A DNA stretch of 34,134 bases from an uncultured Ectothiorhodospiraceae bacterium (GCA_947260005.1 CAMYOL010000051.1:44882-79015), one strand, 5' to 3'. Shown: positions 1-8,543, counted from the stretch's first letter. Translations and numbers: made by a program. Notes: generated by a model from the letters alone, not told the origin.

Positions 1-14
1 AAAGAGTTGACGAT

Positions 15-353
15 ATGTCCTACGACCAGGGATTAGCACGAAGGATACATGAATATTTCCAGGACCGGCACGATGTTGAAGCCAAAAAGATGTTCGGCGG
101 ACTTTGCTTCATGGTGTCCAATCATATGTGTTGTGGTATTGTCAAAGAGACACTTATGCTGCGTGTTGGACCGGACAATTATGATAAATGCCTGGCCAGG
201 AAATATGCCTCAGAAATGGATTTTACTGGAAAAGCCTTAAAGGGCATGATTTACGTTTCACCTAAAGGCATCGAGTCTGATTCCAGCCTTGCAAATTGGC
301 TGGATATCGCCATCGGTTTTGTTGAATCCTTACCTCCTAAGAAACGAAAATAA
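15..353 (+). CDS. TfoX/Sxy N-terminal domain protein
   Basis: A 112-residue protein that matches the stand-alone TfoX N-terminal domain family. The features seen are an early KKMFGGLCFMV segment, a central LMLRVG strand and a lysine-rich tail (PPKKRK). Full-length TfoX/Sxy, a competence regulator, has a second C-terminal domain that is absent here. Single-domain members are common in bacteria and their role is unknown, so a competence function should not be assumed. The ATG start lies 14 bases from the window edge with only a weak purine-rich stretch (AAGAG) before it, so an upstream start outside the window cannot be excluded. The next gene begins 86 bases downstream on the same strand and looks unrelated. 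The family call is from remembered sequence pattern, not from a search. Confidence 0.8.
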   Translation: MSYDQGLARRIHEYFQDRHDVEAKKMFGGLCFMVSNHMCCGIVKETLMLRVGPDNYDKCLARKYASEMDFTGKALKGMIYVSPKGIESDSSLANWLDIAIGFVESLPPKKRK

Positions 354-439
354 TACGAAATTAAAATTACACTTTTATCGACAGTAATATTTTCAATTTA
401 TCCTTAAGCAGAGACCTGTACAAAATCAACAAATCAATC

Positions 440-892
440 ATGAAATTTCATTGGAATAATCAATCTCACCTGCCTGATTTTATTATACTCAATACCGGTT
501 GGATCGAAAAATACTTTCAATTGGAAGCGGTTGATAAAAAACTGTTTAAAGATCCTGCAGTCATTTTCCGTGATGGGGGGTATATTTTATCGATTACACA
601 AGGCGAACGAGTACTCGGTGTCTGTGCATTAATGAAAACAAATGAGACAATATATGAATTGGCAAGGATGGCCGTTGATGAATCTGAGCAAGGCAAAGGG
701 ATTGGAAGATTAATGCTGGATGAAGTAATTAAACATTCGCAGGAAAATGACATAAAAAAACTAACAATCGTCAGTAATACAAAATTAAAAGCCGCTATTG
801 GTCTATATAAAAGTTATGGTTTTAAGGTGGTTTCCGAAGGCCCACACCCGATTTATCAACGTGGCAATATTGAAATGGAGAAATACATTTAG
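440..892 (+). CDS. GNAT family N-acetyltransferase
   Basis: A 150-residue GNAT-fold acetyltransferase. The acetyl-CoA pyrophosphate-binding loop is visible as QGKGIGRLML at about residues 84-93, matching the family Q/R-x-x-G-x-G/A pattern. It follows the usual beta-4 strand (YELARMAVDE), and the C-terminal part has the typical GLYKSYGFKVV segment. The acceptor substrate cannot be read from the sequence. The stop codon overlaps the GTG start of the following HAD-like gene by one base, so the two are almost certainly co-translated. Both genes are AT-rich compared with the DNA after 1600, which may indicate a transferred two-gene cassette. Confidence 0.88.
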   Translation: MKFHWNNQSHLPDFIILNTGWIEKYFQLEAVDKKLFKDPAVIFRDGGYILSITQGERVLGVCALMKTNETIYELARMAVDESEQGKGIGRLMLDEVIKHSQENDIKKLTIVSNTKLKAAIGLYKSYGFKVVSEGPHPIYQRGNIEMEKYI

Positions 893-1572
893 TGTTTTCT
901 GATAAAAACACATTGCTTCTGGATATGAATGGTACGTTTATGTTTGGTGAGGACAACTTTGACTCGTCACAGGATTTTTCAAAACATTATTACGATAATG
1001 ATGGCACCCTTGAGCCAGACAAAATAAACAACATCATAAGATCAGTATATACCTATCTGGATTCGATATACGCAGATATAAAATTCAGGCATCATTTTCC
1101 ATCTATAAAAAACGTATTAAAAAATATGGAAAATGTTAAATTAACTGATTCTGAAATATCTAAAATAATTGATACTTTCGCGTATCATGAGATGGGTTTT
1201 ATTCCTGATGAATATATAGAAGTGCTTCATATTCTTAGGGAGAAATACAAATTAGCAGTCGTGATCGATATCTGGGCACCTAAGACTGCCTGGTTACAAT
1301 TATTTGAAAAGCTAGGCATCGATAAACTTTTTTCTGCTTCATCATTTTCATCTGATCACGGCATGGTTAAGCCTTCACCAAAGCCATTCGAACTTGTTGT
1401 CGAAAACCTGGCTGTCCAGAGAGAGCACTGCCTAATGATTGGCGACTCCATAAGGCGTGATCTTGGTGGCGCGAATGCGGCCGGAATAGATTGTGTTTTA
1501 GTCGGTGGTGAAAAACATCCACTTGCTGTCGGTTCATCCGAGAGTTTAATAGAGCTGAGTCACCTACTATAA
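892..1572 (+). CDS. HAD-like hydrolase with atypical motif I
   Basis: A 226-residue HAD-superfamily protein beginning at a GTG that overlaps the preceding stop codon. Motif I is LLLDMNGTF at residues 8-16. The nucleophile Asp is present, but the second Asp of the DxD pair, the general acid/base of phosphatases, is Asn. Motif II, normally ending in Ser or Thr, reads VVIDIW. The motif III lysine (GMVKPSPKPF) and motif IV acidic residues (IGDSIRRD) are intact. A helical cap of about 100 residues lies between motifs I and II. DxN variants in the superfamily are often non-phosphatases or inactive, so the reaction is uncertain. Overlap with the GNAT gene suggests a shared pathway. Confidence 0.8.
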   Translation: MFSDKNTLLLDMNGTFMFGEDNFDSSQDFSKHYYDNDGTLEPDKINNIIRSVYTYLDSIYADIKFRHHFPSIKNVLKNMENVKLTDSEISKIIDTFAYHEMGFIPDEYIEVLHILREKYKLAVVIDIWAPKTAWLQLFEKLGIDKLFSASSFSSDHGMVKPSPKPFELVVENLAVQREHCLMIGDSIRRDLGGANAAGIDCVLVGGEKHPLAVGSSESLIELSHLL

Positions 1573-1579
1573 CCAATCC

Positions 1580-1600
1580 AGGTCAAATCTGACGTGACCT
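1580..1600. repeat. Short inverted repeat between convergent genes
   Basis: A 6-bp inverted repeat (AGGTCA at 1580-1585, TGACCT at 1595-1600) separated by 9 bases sits in the 45-bp gap between the convergent HAD and YdjM-like genes. It could be a weak two-way terminator, but no clear T-tract follows on either strand. Confidence 0.3.
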
Positions 1601-1617
1601 CACTTTTGCTATAATAA

Positions 1618-2676
1618 TTAATTAAAAGGCGCGAACTCTCCATCAATCATTCGTAAAAATTTCACTTCTTTTGACTCTTCATGCTGACAAGCACCAAATA
1701 TAAATGGCGCACGAATATCACCGAGTACGAATCGTTGGTCGGCAAACCATATACACTGCATTTCCGGAAATTTCTCAAATCGGTATACTGCAGGGAATTC
1801 CATAAAACGACGTACTTGTTTAAATTTATCGGCATTCCAGATCTGCTTTGCTAACGCATGTGCCGGGTCCTGACCCATTTTTGATATCACCAGCCAATTT
1901 AAATGGCTTGTCGGTGTGTATAAAGCATTAACACGAGTGAACATGTCATCTTTTTCGGTCGCCGTTTTTAATTCTGTACGATATAAATTGATGTACCTTA
2001 CAAACAATCGATCTTCGGTCTCGATAATGATCTTCCAGTTTAACGGCGACAAGGGCTGAGGGATGGCAATGACTTTACTGGCTTGCATTTTTTGCGTTGG
2101 CATCGAAGCATAAGCCTCACCAACTGCCATACGCAACCAATATCCTTGTATGAGCACGTAGGTCATCAAGATCATCACCCCACCCAGGGCGATATTTTTT
2201 GAGTGTTTACGAAAAATAAAACTGGTATTAATTGCCAGCAGCAAGATACCACTGAAATAGAGATCGATAATGAAGGTAGTTGGTAATGACAACCTGAAAT
2301 CACTAAATGGCGCCAATACTTCAGTACCGTAAGCCGTGATCACATCTCCGAATAAATGAACACCAAGGCTTAATAAACAGAGCGGCAATAACTGTCGCCA
2401 ACTAAAATCAAAACGAGTAAAACGGCTTAGTAGTTTAGCCAGCAACCAGGCTATTATAATCGCCCATACCGGCATCATTATGATCGAATGGGTAATGCCT
2501 CGGTGATAAGTTAAGTAAGCCTGCATCCCAAAAAATCGAGAGATAAAATCAATGTCGGGAAAAGCCGCGATGAAAAAGCCCAGCCAGCTTCTTAGCCAAT
2601 ACGGTAAGACTTCAGTTTTACGATAGCTGGCTTTTGCGACCAGCATCCCACTTAAGGCATGCGTTAAGGTATCCAT
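1618..2676 (-). CDS. YdjM-family inner-membrane metal-dependent hydrolase
   Basis: A 352-residue membrane protein of the YdjM/DUF457 family, often named metal-dependent hydrolase. The diagnostic histidine and aspartate motifs are at the N-terminus: THALSG (residues 4-9), PDIDF (about 40), HRGITHS (about 58-64) and HLFGDVITAYG (about 107-117). Four or so hydrophobic segments occur between residues 28 and 180, followed by a soluble C-terminal half of about 160 residues. The family motifs suggest bound metal, but I know of no established substrate. E. coli YdjM is LexA-controlled; I see no obvious LexA box here. The gene is convergent with the HAD gene and divergent from the receiver-like gene at 2863. 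Confidence 0.85.
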   Translation of the reverse strand: MDTLTHALSGMLVAKASYRKTEVLPYWLRSWLGFFIAAFPDIDFISRFFGMQAYLTYHRGITHSIIMMPVWAIIIAWLLAKLLSRFTRFDFSWRQLLPLCLLSLGVHLFGDVITAYGTEVLAPFSDFRLSLPTTFIIDLYFSGILLLAINTSFIFRKHSKNIALGGVMILMTYVLIQGYWLRMAVGEAYASMPTQKMQASKVIAIPQPLSPLNWKIIIETEDRLFVRYINLYRTELKTATEKDDMFTRVNALYTPTSHLNWLVISKMGQDPAHALAKQIWNADKFKQVRRFMEFPAVYRFEKFPEMQCIWFADQRFVLGDIRAPFIFGACQHEESKEVKFLRMIDGEFAPFN

Positions 2677-2862
2677 AGCTAAATCATGCGTTTTTTACAG
2701 ATAAAAATCAACGTGTTATGCGTTTATTAATGTCAATGTATAAATTCATATTAGAAATGCGTGTTTCGTCACGCAAATGATCAAAGCTCCCCTACTCCAC
2801 TAAAGTTAATAAGGATTTAAGCCGACAACAGCAACAGTATTAACCTATCAGAGGTAAAGTGA

Positions 2863-3288
2863 ATGCATGCTCCCGATGTTCGGACATGCATGGATGCCAG
2901 TTCCACGCCGGAGACACGGCGTAAAATAGTCATTTTCGAAGAAGATGAGTTTCTAGTGAGTTTGTTAAACCTGTTGTTGCGACGTGAAGGGTTTGATATC
3001 ACCTTCATATCCGATGTCAGTAATGCAATGCATTATGTACAAACTGAATCGGCTCCAGAATTAATTTTTATTAATCATCACTGGCTGCTTGACGACCAGC
3101 CCCATTTAATACAAACCATTCAAAATGATAGTGATTGGCATCAGATTTCAATTATTTTGTTAGTCAATTATTACAATCAGGAGATCATTGATCACGCCAT
3201 GGAATTGGGTATCAGTGATTATATATTACAACCCTTTGATCCTGGCGTGTTAATCGATCTGATCCAAAAATATTCGGCGGTAAGATAA
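2863..3288 (+). CDS. Degenerate response-regulator receiver domain (pseudo-receiver)
   Basis: A 141-residue protein made of a single CheY-like receiver domain after a tail of about 20 residues. The fold pattern is clear: KIVIFEEDEF at the first strand, with the acidic cluster at residues 26-28, and a C-terminal SDYILQPFDPGVL. Three hallmark residues are replaced. The phospho-acceptor Asp is Asn71 (LIFINHHW), the conserved Thr/Ser is Asn102, and the conserved Lys is Gln123. It should therefore not be phosphorylated by the usual Asp route and probably acts by binding a partner. A GAGG ribosome-binding site lies 8 bases before the ATG. No histidine kinase is adjacent. A large inverted-repeat element starts 6 bases after the stop codon. 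Confidence 0.8.
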   Translation: MHAPDVRTCMDASSTPETRRKIVIFEEDEFLVSLLNLLLRREGFDITFISDVSNAMHYVQTESAPELIFINHHWLLDDQPHLIQTIQNDSDWHQISIILLVNYYNQEIIDHAMELGISDYILQPFDPGVLIDLIQKYSAVR

Positions 3289-3293
3289 AGTTT

Positions 3294-3418
3294 TACGTTA
3301 TTGCGAGGTTTACGTGCCTTTTCATTCTAGGGGCTTACTTTAGTTAATCATTTATCTCTTTTAAGATAATTCTGAAAGTATAAGCCAGGGGGATGGTATG
3401 CACGCTCGCAATAACGTA
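3294..3418. repeat. 125-bp nested inverted-repeat element
   Basis: Perfect 14-bp terminal inverted repeats (3294-3307, sequence TACGTTATTGCGAG, and 3405-3418) bound a 125-bp unit. Inside it, further complementary segments are nested: GTGC near 3314 with GCAC near 3400, a CTTACTTTAG-like pair, and a central TTATCT/AGATAA stem. The whole unit could fold as one long imperfect hairpin. It resembles a MITE-type or REP-like non-coding element. It might also act as a terminator for the receiver gene, although no T-tract is obvious. Confidence 0.65.
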
Positions 3419-3543
3419 CCTAAATTTGACTATATTGTTATAAAAATACGCGCTCTGCTGACATAAGTCATATCATACCCAAGAACCTCTTACCCACCAT
3501 TCCTAGGGTGTTGTTACTCGTCATTCCTAAGGTAGTCTTACTC

Positions 3544-3611
3544 GTCATTCCCGCGGAGGCGGGAATCCAGGTTTTATTATATTTATGGATTCCCGCCTCC
3601 GCGGGAATGAC
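3544..3611. repeat. Dispersed palindromic repeat, perfect 26-bp arms
   Basis: Arms at 3544-3569 and 3586-3611 are exact reverse complements separated by a 16-base AT-rich loop. The core is CATTCCCGCGGAGGCGGG. A diverged second copy lies at 33879-33951. Palindromes of this type are scattered in many bacterial genomes and are usually intergenic. The right arm runs straight into the 9-bp tandem array. The stretch 3419-3543 before it holds nothing I recognise apart from two partial GTCATTCC-like repeats. Confidence 0.9.
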
Positions 3612-3782
3612 GGGAATGACGGGAATGACGGGAATGACGGGAATGACGGGAATGACGGGTATGACGGGTATGACGGGTATGACGGGTATGACGGGTATGA
3701 CGGGTATGACGAGAATGACGAGAATGACGAGAATGACGAGAATGACGAGAATGACGAGAATGACGGGTATAACGGTTATAAT
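3603..3782. repeat. 9-bp tandem repeat array in three six-copy blocks
   Basis: Head-to-tail 9-bp units: six copies of GGGAATGAC (3603-3656), six of GGGTATGAC (3657-3710), six of GAGAATGAC (3711-3764), then two decayed units to 3782. The first unit is the end of the right arm of the adjacent palindrome, so the array looks like an expansion of that arm. It ends 24 bases short of the 3' end of the convergent ATPase gene. Open reading frames through it encode only simple tripeptide repeats and are not called as genes. Confidence 0.95.
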
Positions 3783-3806
3783 AAATCGAAACGATGAAAC
3801 TTTATT

Positions 3807-5594
3807 TTAAATTTCTTCATCCGGCGGAACGACTTTTATTACTTCTTCAATCGTCGTTAATCCCATTGCCACTTTACGTGCACCGGAGATGCGCATCACG
3901 GTCATACCCGATTTCACTGCAATATCACGTAATGTCTTGGAATCGATCTCTTCGTGTATGGTGGCACGTAGGTCTTGATCCAGGATCATCATTTCATAGA
4001 TGCCGATTCGTCCCATAAAACCGGTATGACGACATTCTTCACAACCGACAGGTTTGCAAAAATTCCCCTGCCCACCCATCTTCCATGGATAGGTTAACGT
4101 TTTCCATAACTCCTGATCTATTTCAGTCGGCTCTTTGCATGAAGGACATAAAGTTCGCACCAGACGTTGTGCCATCACACCTATAACGGTTGCATTAATC
4201 AAATAGGCAGGTATACCAATCTCGCGTAATCGTGGAATAGCTGCCGAGGCATCGTTGGTATGCAATGTGGATAGCACCAGGTGACCTGTTAATGCAGCTT
4301 GCGTAGCCATCTCGGCGGTTTCTTTATCGCGAATCTCACCAACCATAATGATATCGGGATCTTGCCGTAATAGCGTTCGAATACCGGACGCAAAATCTAC
4401 CCCGATATTATGCTGCACCTGCATCTGATTAAACTCGGGCATCACCATTTCAATCGGATCTTCGACAGTGCAGACATTAACTTCAGGTTGCGCTAATAGT
4501 TTAAGCGTAGAATATAGAGTCGTAGTCTTACCTGAACCGGTTGGCCCAGTCACTAACACAATGCCATGTGGTTGCGAGAACATCGACTTCCAACCAGCGG
4601 CATCCTTTTCACTGAATCCTAACCCGGAAAAATCTTTAACTAACACATCCGGGCTAAAGATCCGCATAACCATTTTCTCACCAAATGCGGTTGGCATGGT
4701 CGACAGGCGTAGTTCGATCTCATCCCCTTTTGGGGTTTTACTTTTGATACGGCCGTCTTGTGGACGACGTTTTTCGACCACATCCATGCGGCCAAGCACT
4801 TTGACTCGAGCGATGACAACTGACATAACCGGGGTGGGCATTTCATATACCGTATGCATCACGCCATCTATCCGGAAACGGATATTACTCATATCACGGC
4901 GCGGTTCTAAGTGGATATCACTGGCCCGCTGATCAAAGGCAAACTGCAACAACCAGTCAACGATGTGGACAACGGATTTATCATTCGTATCCAGGCGACC
5001 GGATTTACCCAACTCTATTAAGGCTTCGAAGTTTGTTACGCCGGGGATATCATCTTCGTTCTCTGATGTAGCAGTACGAATAGACTGACTAACACTATAA
5101 AACTCGGCGAGATAACGAGTTATGTTATTGGGATTACAGATAACACGTACTATTTTGAGACTGTTCACATGCGATAATTCGTTCTCCCAATCACGCATGT
5201 AGGGTTCTGCGGTGGCGATGGTTACCGAATCCTCGGTAACTTCAACCGGTAAAATTTTATGACGATTGGCATAAGCCGGTGACATTACACTGGTGACGGA
5301 CGTCACGTCCACCTTCAACGGGTCAATTCGAAAATAAGGTAGACCGGAATGTTCAGCAAGCCATTCGGTTAATACTTCGAGGGTCAATTTCTTTTTAGGG
5401 TTTTTTTGGTCGGGCCAGTCTTGCTGGGAGATTATGACTAGCGGGTGGATCTCTAGACCGCCGCTGCGAACCGGGATCAAAAAATCGTCGGCAAGTTTGC
5501 TTTCGATTCGACCGTCTTCAAGCAAACCGCTAATCAATTCATTGATCGTGACCCGGTGACTGGGTTCATCAAAAGATGCTGGTTGTGTTGCCAT
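3807..5594 (-). CDS. GspE/PilB-type secretion or pilus assembly ATPase
   Basis: A 595-residue hexameric-type ATPase of the type II secretion/type IV pilus family. Visible landmarks are an N-terminal T2SSE-N-like region (LTEWLAEHSGLPYFRID, about residues 88-104), the N2 domain (RASDIHLEPR near 230), Walker A GPTGSGKTT near 348, Walker B and Asp box IIMVGEIRD near 414, and a His box (STLHTND). A four-cysteine zinc motif, CPSC near 484 and CEEC near 519, is also present. No other pilus or secretion gene is in the window. Its start lies only 2 bases after the ptsP stop codon, so it is probably translated with ptsP. Which machine it powers cannot be told from this sequence. The predicted N-terminal region is divergent and may bind a regulator such as c-di-GMP, but the MshEN motif is not clear. 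Confidence 0.9.
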   Translation of the reverse strand: MATQPASFDEPSHRVTINELISGLLEDGRIESKLADDFLIPVRSGGLEIHPLVIISQQDWPDQKNPKKKLTLEVLTEWLAEHSGLPYFRIDPLKVDVTSVTSVMSPAYANRHKILPVEVTEDSVTIATAEPYMRDWENELSHVNSLKIVRVICNPNNITRYLAEFYSVSQSIRTATSENEDDIPGVTNFEALIELGKSGRLDTNDKSVVHIVDWLLQFAFDQRASDIHLEPRRDMSNIRFRIDGVMHTVYEMPTPVMSVVIARVKVLGRMDVVEKRRPQDGRIKSKTPKGDEIELRLSTMPTAFGEKMVMRIFSPDVLVKDFSGLGFSEKDAAGWKSMFSQPHGIVLVTGPTGSGKTTTLYSTLKLLAQPEVNVCTVEDPIEMVMPEFNQMQVQHNIGVDFASGIRTLLRQDPDIIMVGEIRDKETAEMATQAALTGHLVLSTLHTNDASAAIPRLREIGIPAYLINATVIGVMAQRLVRTLCPSCKEPTEIDQELWKTLTYPWKMGGQGNFCKPVGCEECRHTGFMGRIGIYEMMILDQDLRATIHEEIDSKTLRDIAVKSGMTVMRISGARKVAMGLTTIEEVIKVVPPDEEI

Positions 5595-5596
5595 GT

Positions 5597-7864
5597 TTAC
5601 CGCCCTGCTCGCACTAAGCCGCCCATGCCGGCATTCTCGAGTTTCGTATTAAGGAAATGTCGAATACTAACAGCATCTTCCATATCCAACGCCTCGTCAA
5701 GGTATTGTCTGGCACGTTTACTGGAAAGGTTACGTATTACCCATTTAACCCGATTCAAACTTGAAGCACTCATACTAAGGCTATCAACGCCCATCCCAAC
5801 TAACAATACAATCGCCGCGGGATCCCCGGCCATTTCACCGCATACACTGGCCGGCTTTTTCGCTGCATGGGCGGCGTTAATGGTTTGTTGCACGGCCTGT
5901 ATCACCGCTGGATGCAAGGCATCATATAACGATGCCACCTGAGCATTATTTCGGTCAACAGCGAGTAGATATTGAGTTAAATCGTTTGTACCGATGGATA
6001 AAAAGTCGACTAATTTTGCCATGCGTTCGGCCTGATAAACCGCTGACGGCACCTCGATCATGACACCCACCTCAGGCATCTTAACTTTGTGTTCTTCTTC
6101 TTTGAGTTCATCGTGCGCACGTTTTATCAGTGCCAGTGATTCGTGAACCTCACTCATCTGGCTCACCATCGGTAATAAGATCTGCAAATTATCCAAATCA
6201 ACTGCCGCTCGCATCATGGCACGAACTTGCACTAAAAACAGTTCAGGATGATCGAGCGTGATACGAATGCCACGCCAGCCTAAAAAAGGATTGTCTTCAA
6301 TGATAGGAAAATAAGGTAGCGATTTATCCCCGCCGACATCCAGGGTTCGCAAGGTGACCGATTTAGGTGCAAACGCCTTTAACGCCTGGCGGTAAATACG
6401 CAATTGTTCTTCTTCACCGGGAAATCGCTGGCGGGTCATAAACGGGAACTCGGTTCGATATAAACCAATACCATCGGCACCACTATTCAGAGATGGGGTA
6501 ATATCCGATAACAAGCCAGTGTTTACTTTAAGTGGAATTTCTTGACCATCAGATGTGATCGAAGGATCATCACGTAAATTAAGTAACTCAGCGACCAGGG
6601 TTTCTTCTTCTTTCGCCAGTCGCTGGTATTCAGCAGTAATTTGTTTCGATGGTGAAATATAAACGTTACCACTATAACCATCCGCAATAATCGTCTGTCC
6701 ATCTATGCGGCCCAGCGGAATCGAGACCGAGCCCATAACTGCAGGTATGTCTAAAGCCCTGGCCAGAATCGCAACATGGGATGTTCTTGAACCCGTTGCA
6801 CTGACCACACCGGCCAGACGTTTGCGTGGCACTTCAGCCAGTTGTGCCGCTGTTAACTCATCCCCCACCAACACCGTATCTTGTGGATACTCGATCTCGC
6901 GTTGCGCATCCTGGATGAGGTAATGCAAAATTCGTCGCGCCAGTTCACGTAAATCCTCTGCACGTTCGCGCATGTAAGGATCATCCATCTCGGCAAACGT
7001 TTGGATCTGCTCATCAATGGTACGACGCAATGCTCCGGGTGCCCAGTTACCATCAACAATTCTTGATGCCGTCACCCCGCGCAATGAGTGTGAATCGAGC
7101 ATTAATAGATAAGCATCAAATAACGCACGTTCTTCTTCAGGTAATACGTCTTTTAAGCGATTGGATAACTTAGTGATATCTTGTTTTACTGCATTCAATG
7201 CCTGATGAAAGGCCTCAATCTCTTTATCGGCATCATCAATCGGTCGGTCCGGGACTTTTTCTAATTCGGTCGATGGATAAATCGCAACGGCCGTACCAAT
7301 CGCGACACCCGGTGCACCGGGTAACCCCATCAATGGACGTGAATCTTTAACTTCAACCTGACCCAGCAGCTTTTCTATCTCGCCACTGGCCTCGGCATGG
7401 ACCATGGCGCTGGCCAGTTGTGCGGCGATAGTAATTAAAAAGTTTTCCTGTTCTTCATCAAATCGCTGGGCGCGTACTTGTTGTACAACCAGCACCCCTA
7501 ATAATTTTCGCTTGTGAAGGATTGGAACGCCTAAAAAACCAAAAAATTGTTCTTCGGCTGTTTCAGGAAAATAATGATAAGCAGGATGGTTCAAAGCACT
7601 GTCTAGATTTAGTGGCTCGGCTCGATTTGCGACAACACTCACCAGACCATGTTCATATCCAATCCGCACTTTACCGACAGATTCCGGATCAAGCCCCTCG
7701 GTGGCCATTAACACATGTTCTTGTGACTCTTCATTGGTTAAATAAACCGAACACACATCTGCTGCCATGGCCTCACGTACTTCATGCACGATGACATCCA
7801 ACGCCTGATCTAAATCACGCGCATCGTTTACCGCCTGGATAATACGCCGCAGGGTATTTAACAT
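5597..7864 (-). CDS. ptsP: Phosphoenolpyruvate--protein phosphotransferase PtsP (EI-Ntr)
   Basis: A 755-residue enzyme I of the nitrogen-related phosphotransferase system, close to the 748 residues of E. coli PtsP. An N-terminal GAF domain (about 1-165, including GFLGVPILHKRKLLGVLVVQQ-like residues) precedes the PEP-utilising enzyme I module. The active-site histidine is in SRTSHVAILAR near residue 363. PEP-binding landmarks include GIGLYRTEFPFM, GTNDLTQYLLAVDR and CGEMAGDP. The family autophosphorylates from PEP and passes phosphate to NPr and then EIIA-Ntr, linking nitrogen and carbon status to regulation. It lies downstream of rppH in the same orientation, as in Pseudomonas and enterics. 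An intergenic palindrome separates the two genes. Confidence 0.97.
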   Translation of the reverse strand: MLNTLRRIIQAVNDARDLDQALDVIVHEVREAMAADVCSVYLTNEESQEHVLMATEGLDPESVGKVRIGYEHGLVSVVANRAEPLNLDSALNHPAYHYFPETAEEQFFGFLGVPILHKRKLLGVLVVQQVRAQRFDEEQENFLITIAAQLASAMVHAEASGEIEKLLGQVEVKDSRPLMGLPGAPGVAIGTAVAIYPSTELEKVPDRPIDDADKEIEAFHQALNAVKQDITKLSNRLKDVLPEEERALFDAYLLMLDSHSLRGVTASRIVDGNWAPGALRRTIDEQIQTFAEMDDPYMRERAEDLRELARRILHYLIQDAQREIEYPQDTVLVGDELTAAQLAEVPRKRLAGVVSATGSRTSHVAILARALDIPAVMGSVSIPLGRIDGQTIIADGYSGNVYISPSKQITAEYQRLAKEEETLVAELLNLRDDPSITSDGQEIPLKVNTGLLSDITPSLNSGADGIGLYRTEFPFMTRQRFPGEEEQLRIYRQALKAFAPKSVTLRTLDVGGDKSLPYFPIIEDNPFLGWRGIRITLDHPELFLVQVRAMMRAAVDLDNLQILLPMVSQMSEVHESLALIKRAHDELKEEEHKVKMPEVGVMIEVPSAVYQAERMAKLVDFLSIGTNDLTQYLLAVDRNNAQVASLYDALHPAVIQAVQQTINAAHAAKKPASVCGEMAGDPAAIVLLVGMGVDSLSMSASSLNRVKWVIRNLSSKRARQYLDEALDMEDAVSIRHFLNTKLENAGMGGLVRAGR

Positions 7865-7880
7865 CTCTTTTGTTCCATTA

Positions 7881-7980
7881 ACTCTCTCCCTCCGGGAGAG
7901 GGTTGGGGTGAGGGGATATTAAATAGATAACTCATTATTTTATTCTCCCCCTTATCCTAATCTTCTCCATGGTGGAGAAT
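7881..7980. repeat. Imperfect palindromic repeat between rppH and ptsP
   Basis: The gap carries CTCTCCCTCCGGGAGAGGG followed by TTGGGGTGAGGGGA and, about 40 bases later, a diverged inverted partner (CCCCCTTATCCTAATCTTCT, then CCATGGTGGAGAA). This matches the pattern of a widely dispersed bacterial intergenic palindrome. It would form a stem-loop in an rppH-ptsP transcript and could attenuate or stabilise it. Confidence 0.65.
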
Positions 7981-8027
7981 GAATAATTCCAATTATAGAT
8001 TTGTGTGATTCAACGATACCTAACTGG

Positions 8028-8543
8028 CTAGCTTTGATTCGATGACACAGGCAATTTTTCAGCACCATTTGGACTGATTAAAGGCAGCAATTCTTCGAGT
8101 GCTTTGAAATAAACCGAACGCTTGAAAAAAACAACTTGATCGACCGTTTCCCAGTAATTAATCCACCGCCAGGAATCAAATTCCGGTTTATCGCACTGAT
8201 CCAGACTGACATTCGATTCTCCCCCCACCAGGCGCAGTAAAAACCAGATTTGTTTTTGACCAATGCAACGTGAACGCGGGCGACGATGACGTAAAAATCG
8301 CTTCGGAATCCGATAGCGCAGCCAGCGAGCGGTGCGACCGATAATTTCGACATGATCCTCGGTTAACCCCACCTCTTCCTCAAGCTCACGAAACAGGGCC
8401 TGTTCAGGTGTCTCGTCCGAACGGATACCGCCCTGAGGGAATTGCCAGGAATCCTCACCCATACGTCGAGCCCAAAACAGCTCACCGGCATCATTGCATA
8501 GAATAATGCCTACATTTGATCTAAACCCTTGCCGATCAATCAC
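8028..8543 (-). CDS. rppH: RNA pyrophosphohydrolase RppH
   Basis: A 171-residue Nudix hydrolase. RppH removes pyrophosphate from the 5' end of triphosphorylated mRNA and so starts 5'-end-dependent decay. The N-terminal [17 protein letters not shown] and WQFPQGGI segments are typical of RppH. The Nudix box follows the G-x5-E-x7-REUxEExGU rule (GGIRSDE, then RELEEEVGL) at about residues 38-60. A basic stretch near residue 85 ([12 protein letters not shown]) is family-like. The rppH-ptsP order is conserved in gammaproteobacteria, and in Pseudomonas a HAD-IB phosphatase gene also lies nearby, as here at 9292. Confidence 0.95.
   Translation of the reverse strand: MIDRQGFRSNVGIILCNDAGELFWARRMGEDSWQFPQGGIRSDETPEQALFRELEEEVGLTEDHVEIIGRTARWLRYRIPKRFLRHRRPRSRCIGQKQIWFLLRLVGGESNVSLDQCDKPEFDSWRWINYWETVDQVVFFKRSVYFKALEELLPLISPNGAEKLPVSSNQS

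Noticed and set aside
3603-3782. CRISPR array
   Set aside because: Units are 9 bp and contiguous with no spacers, and there are no cas genes.
3508-3810. Open frames through the 9-bp array encoding MTG/MTR or DGN/DGY/DEN tripeptide repeats
   Set aside because: They are by-products of a 9-bp repeat without stop codons; there is no ribosome-binding site and no non-repeat protein sequence of note.
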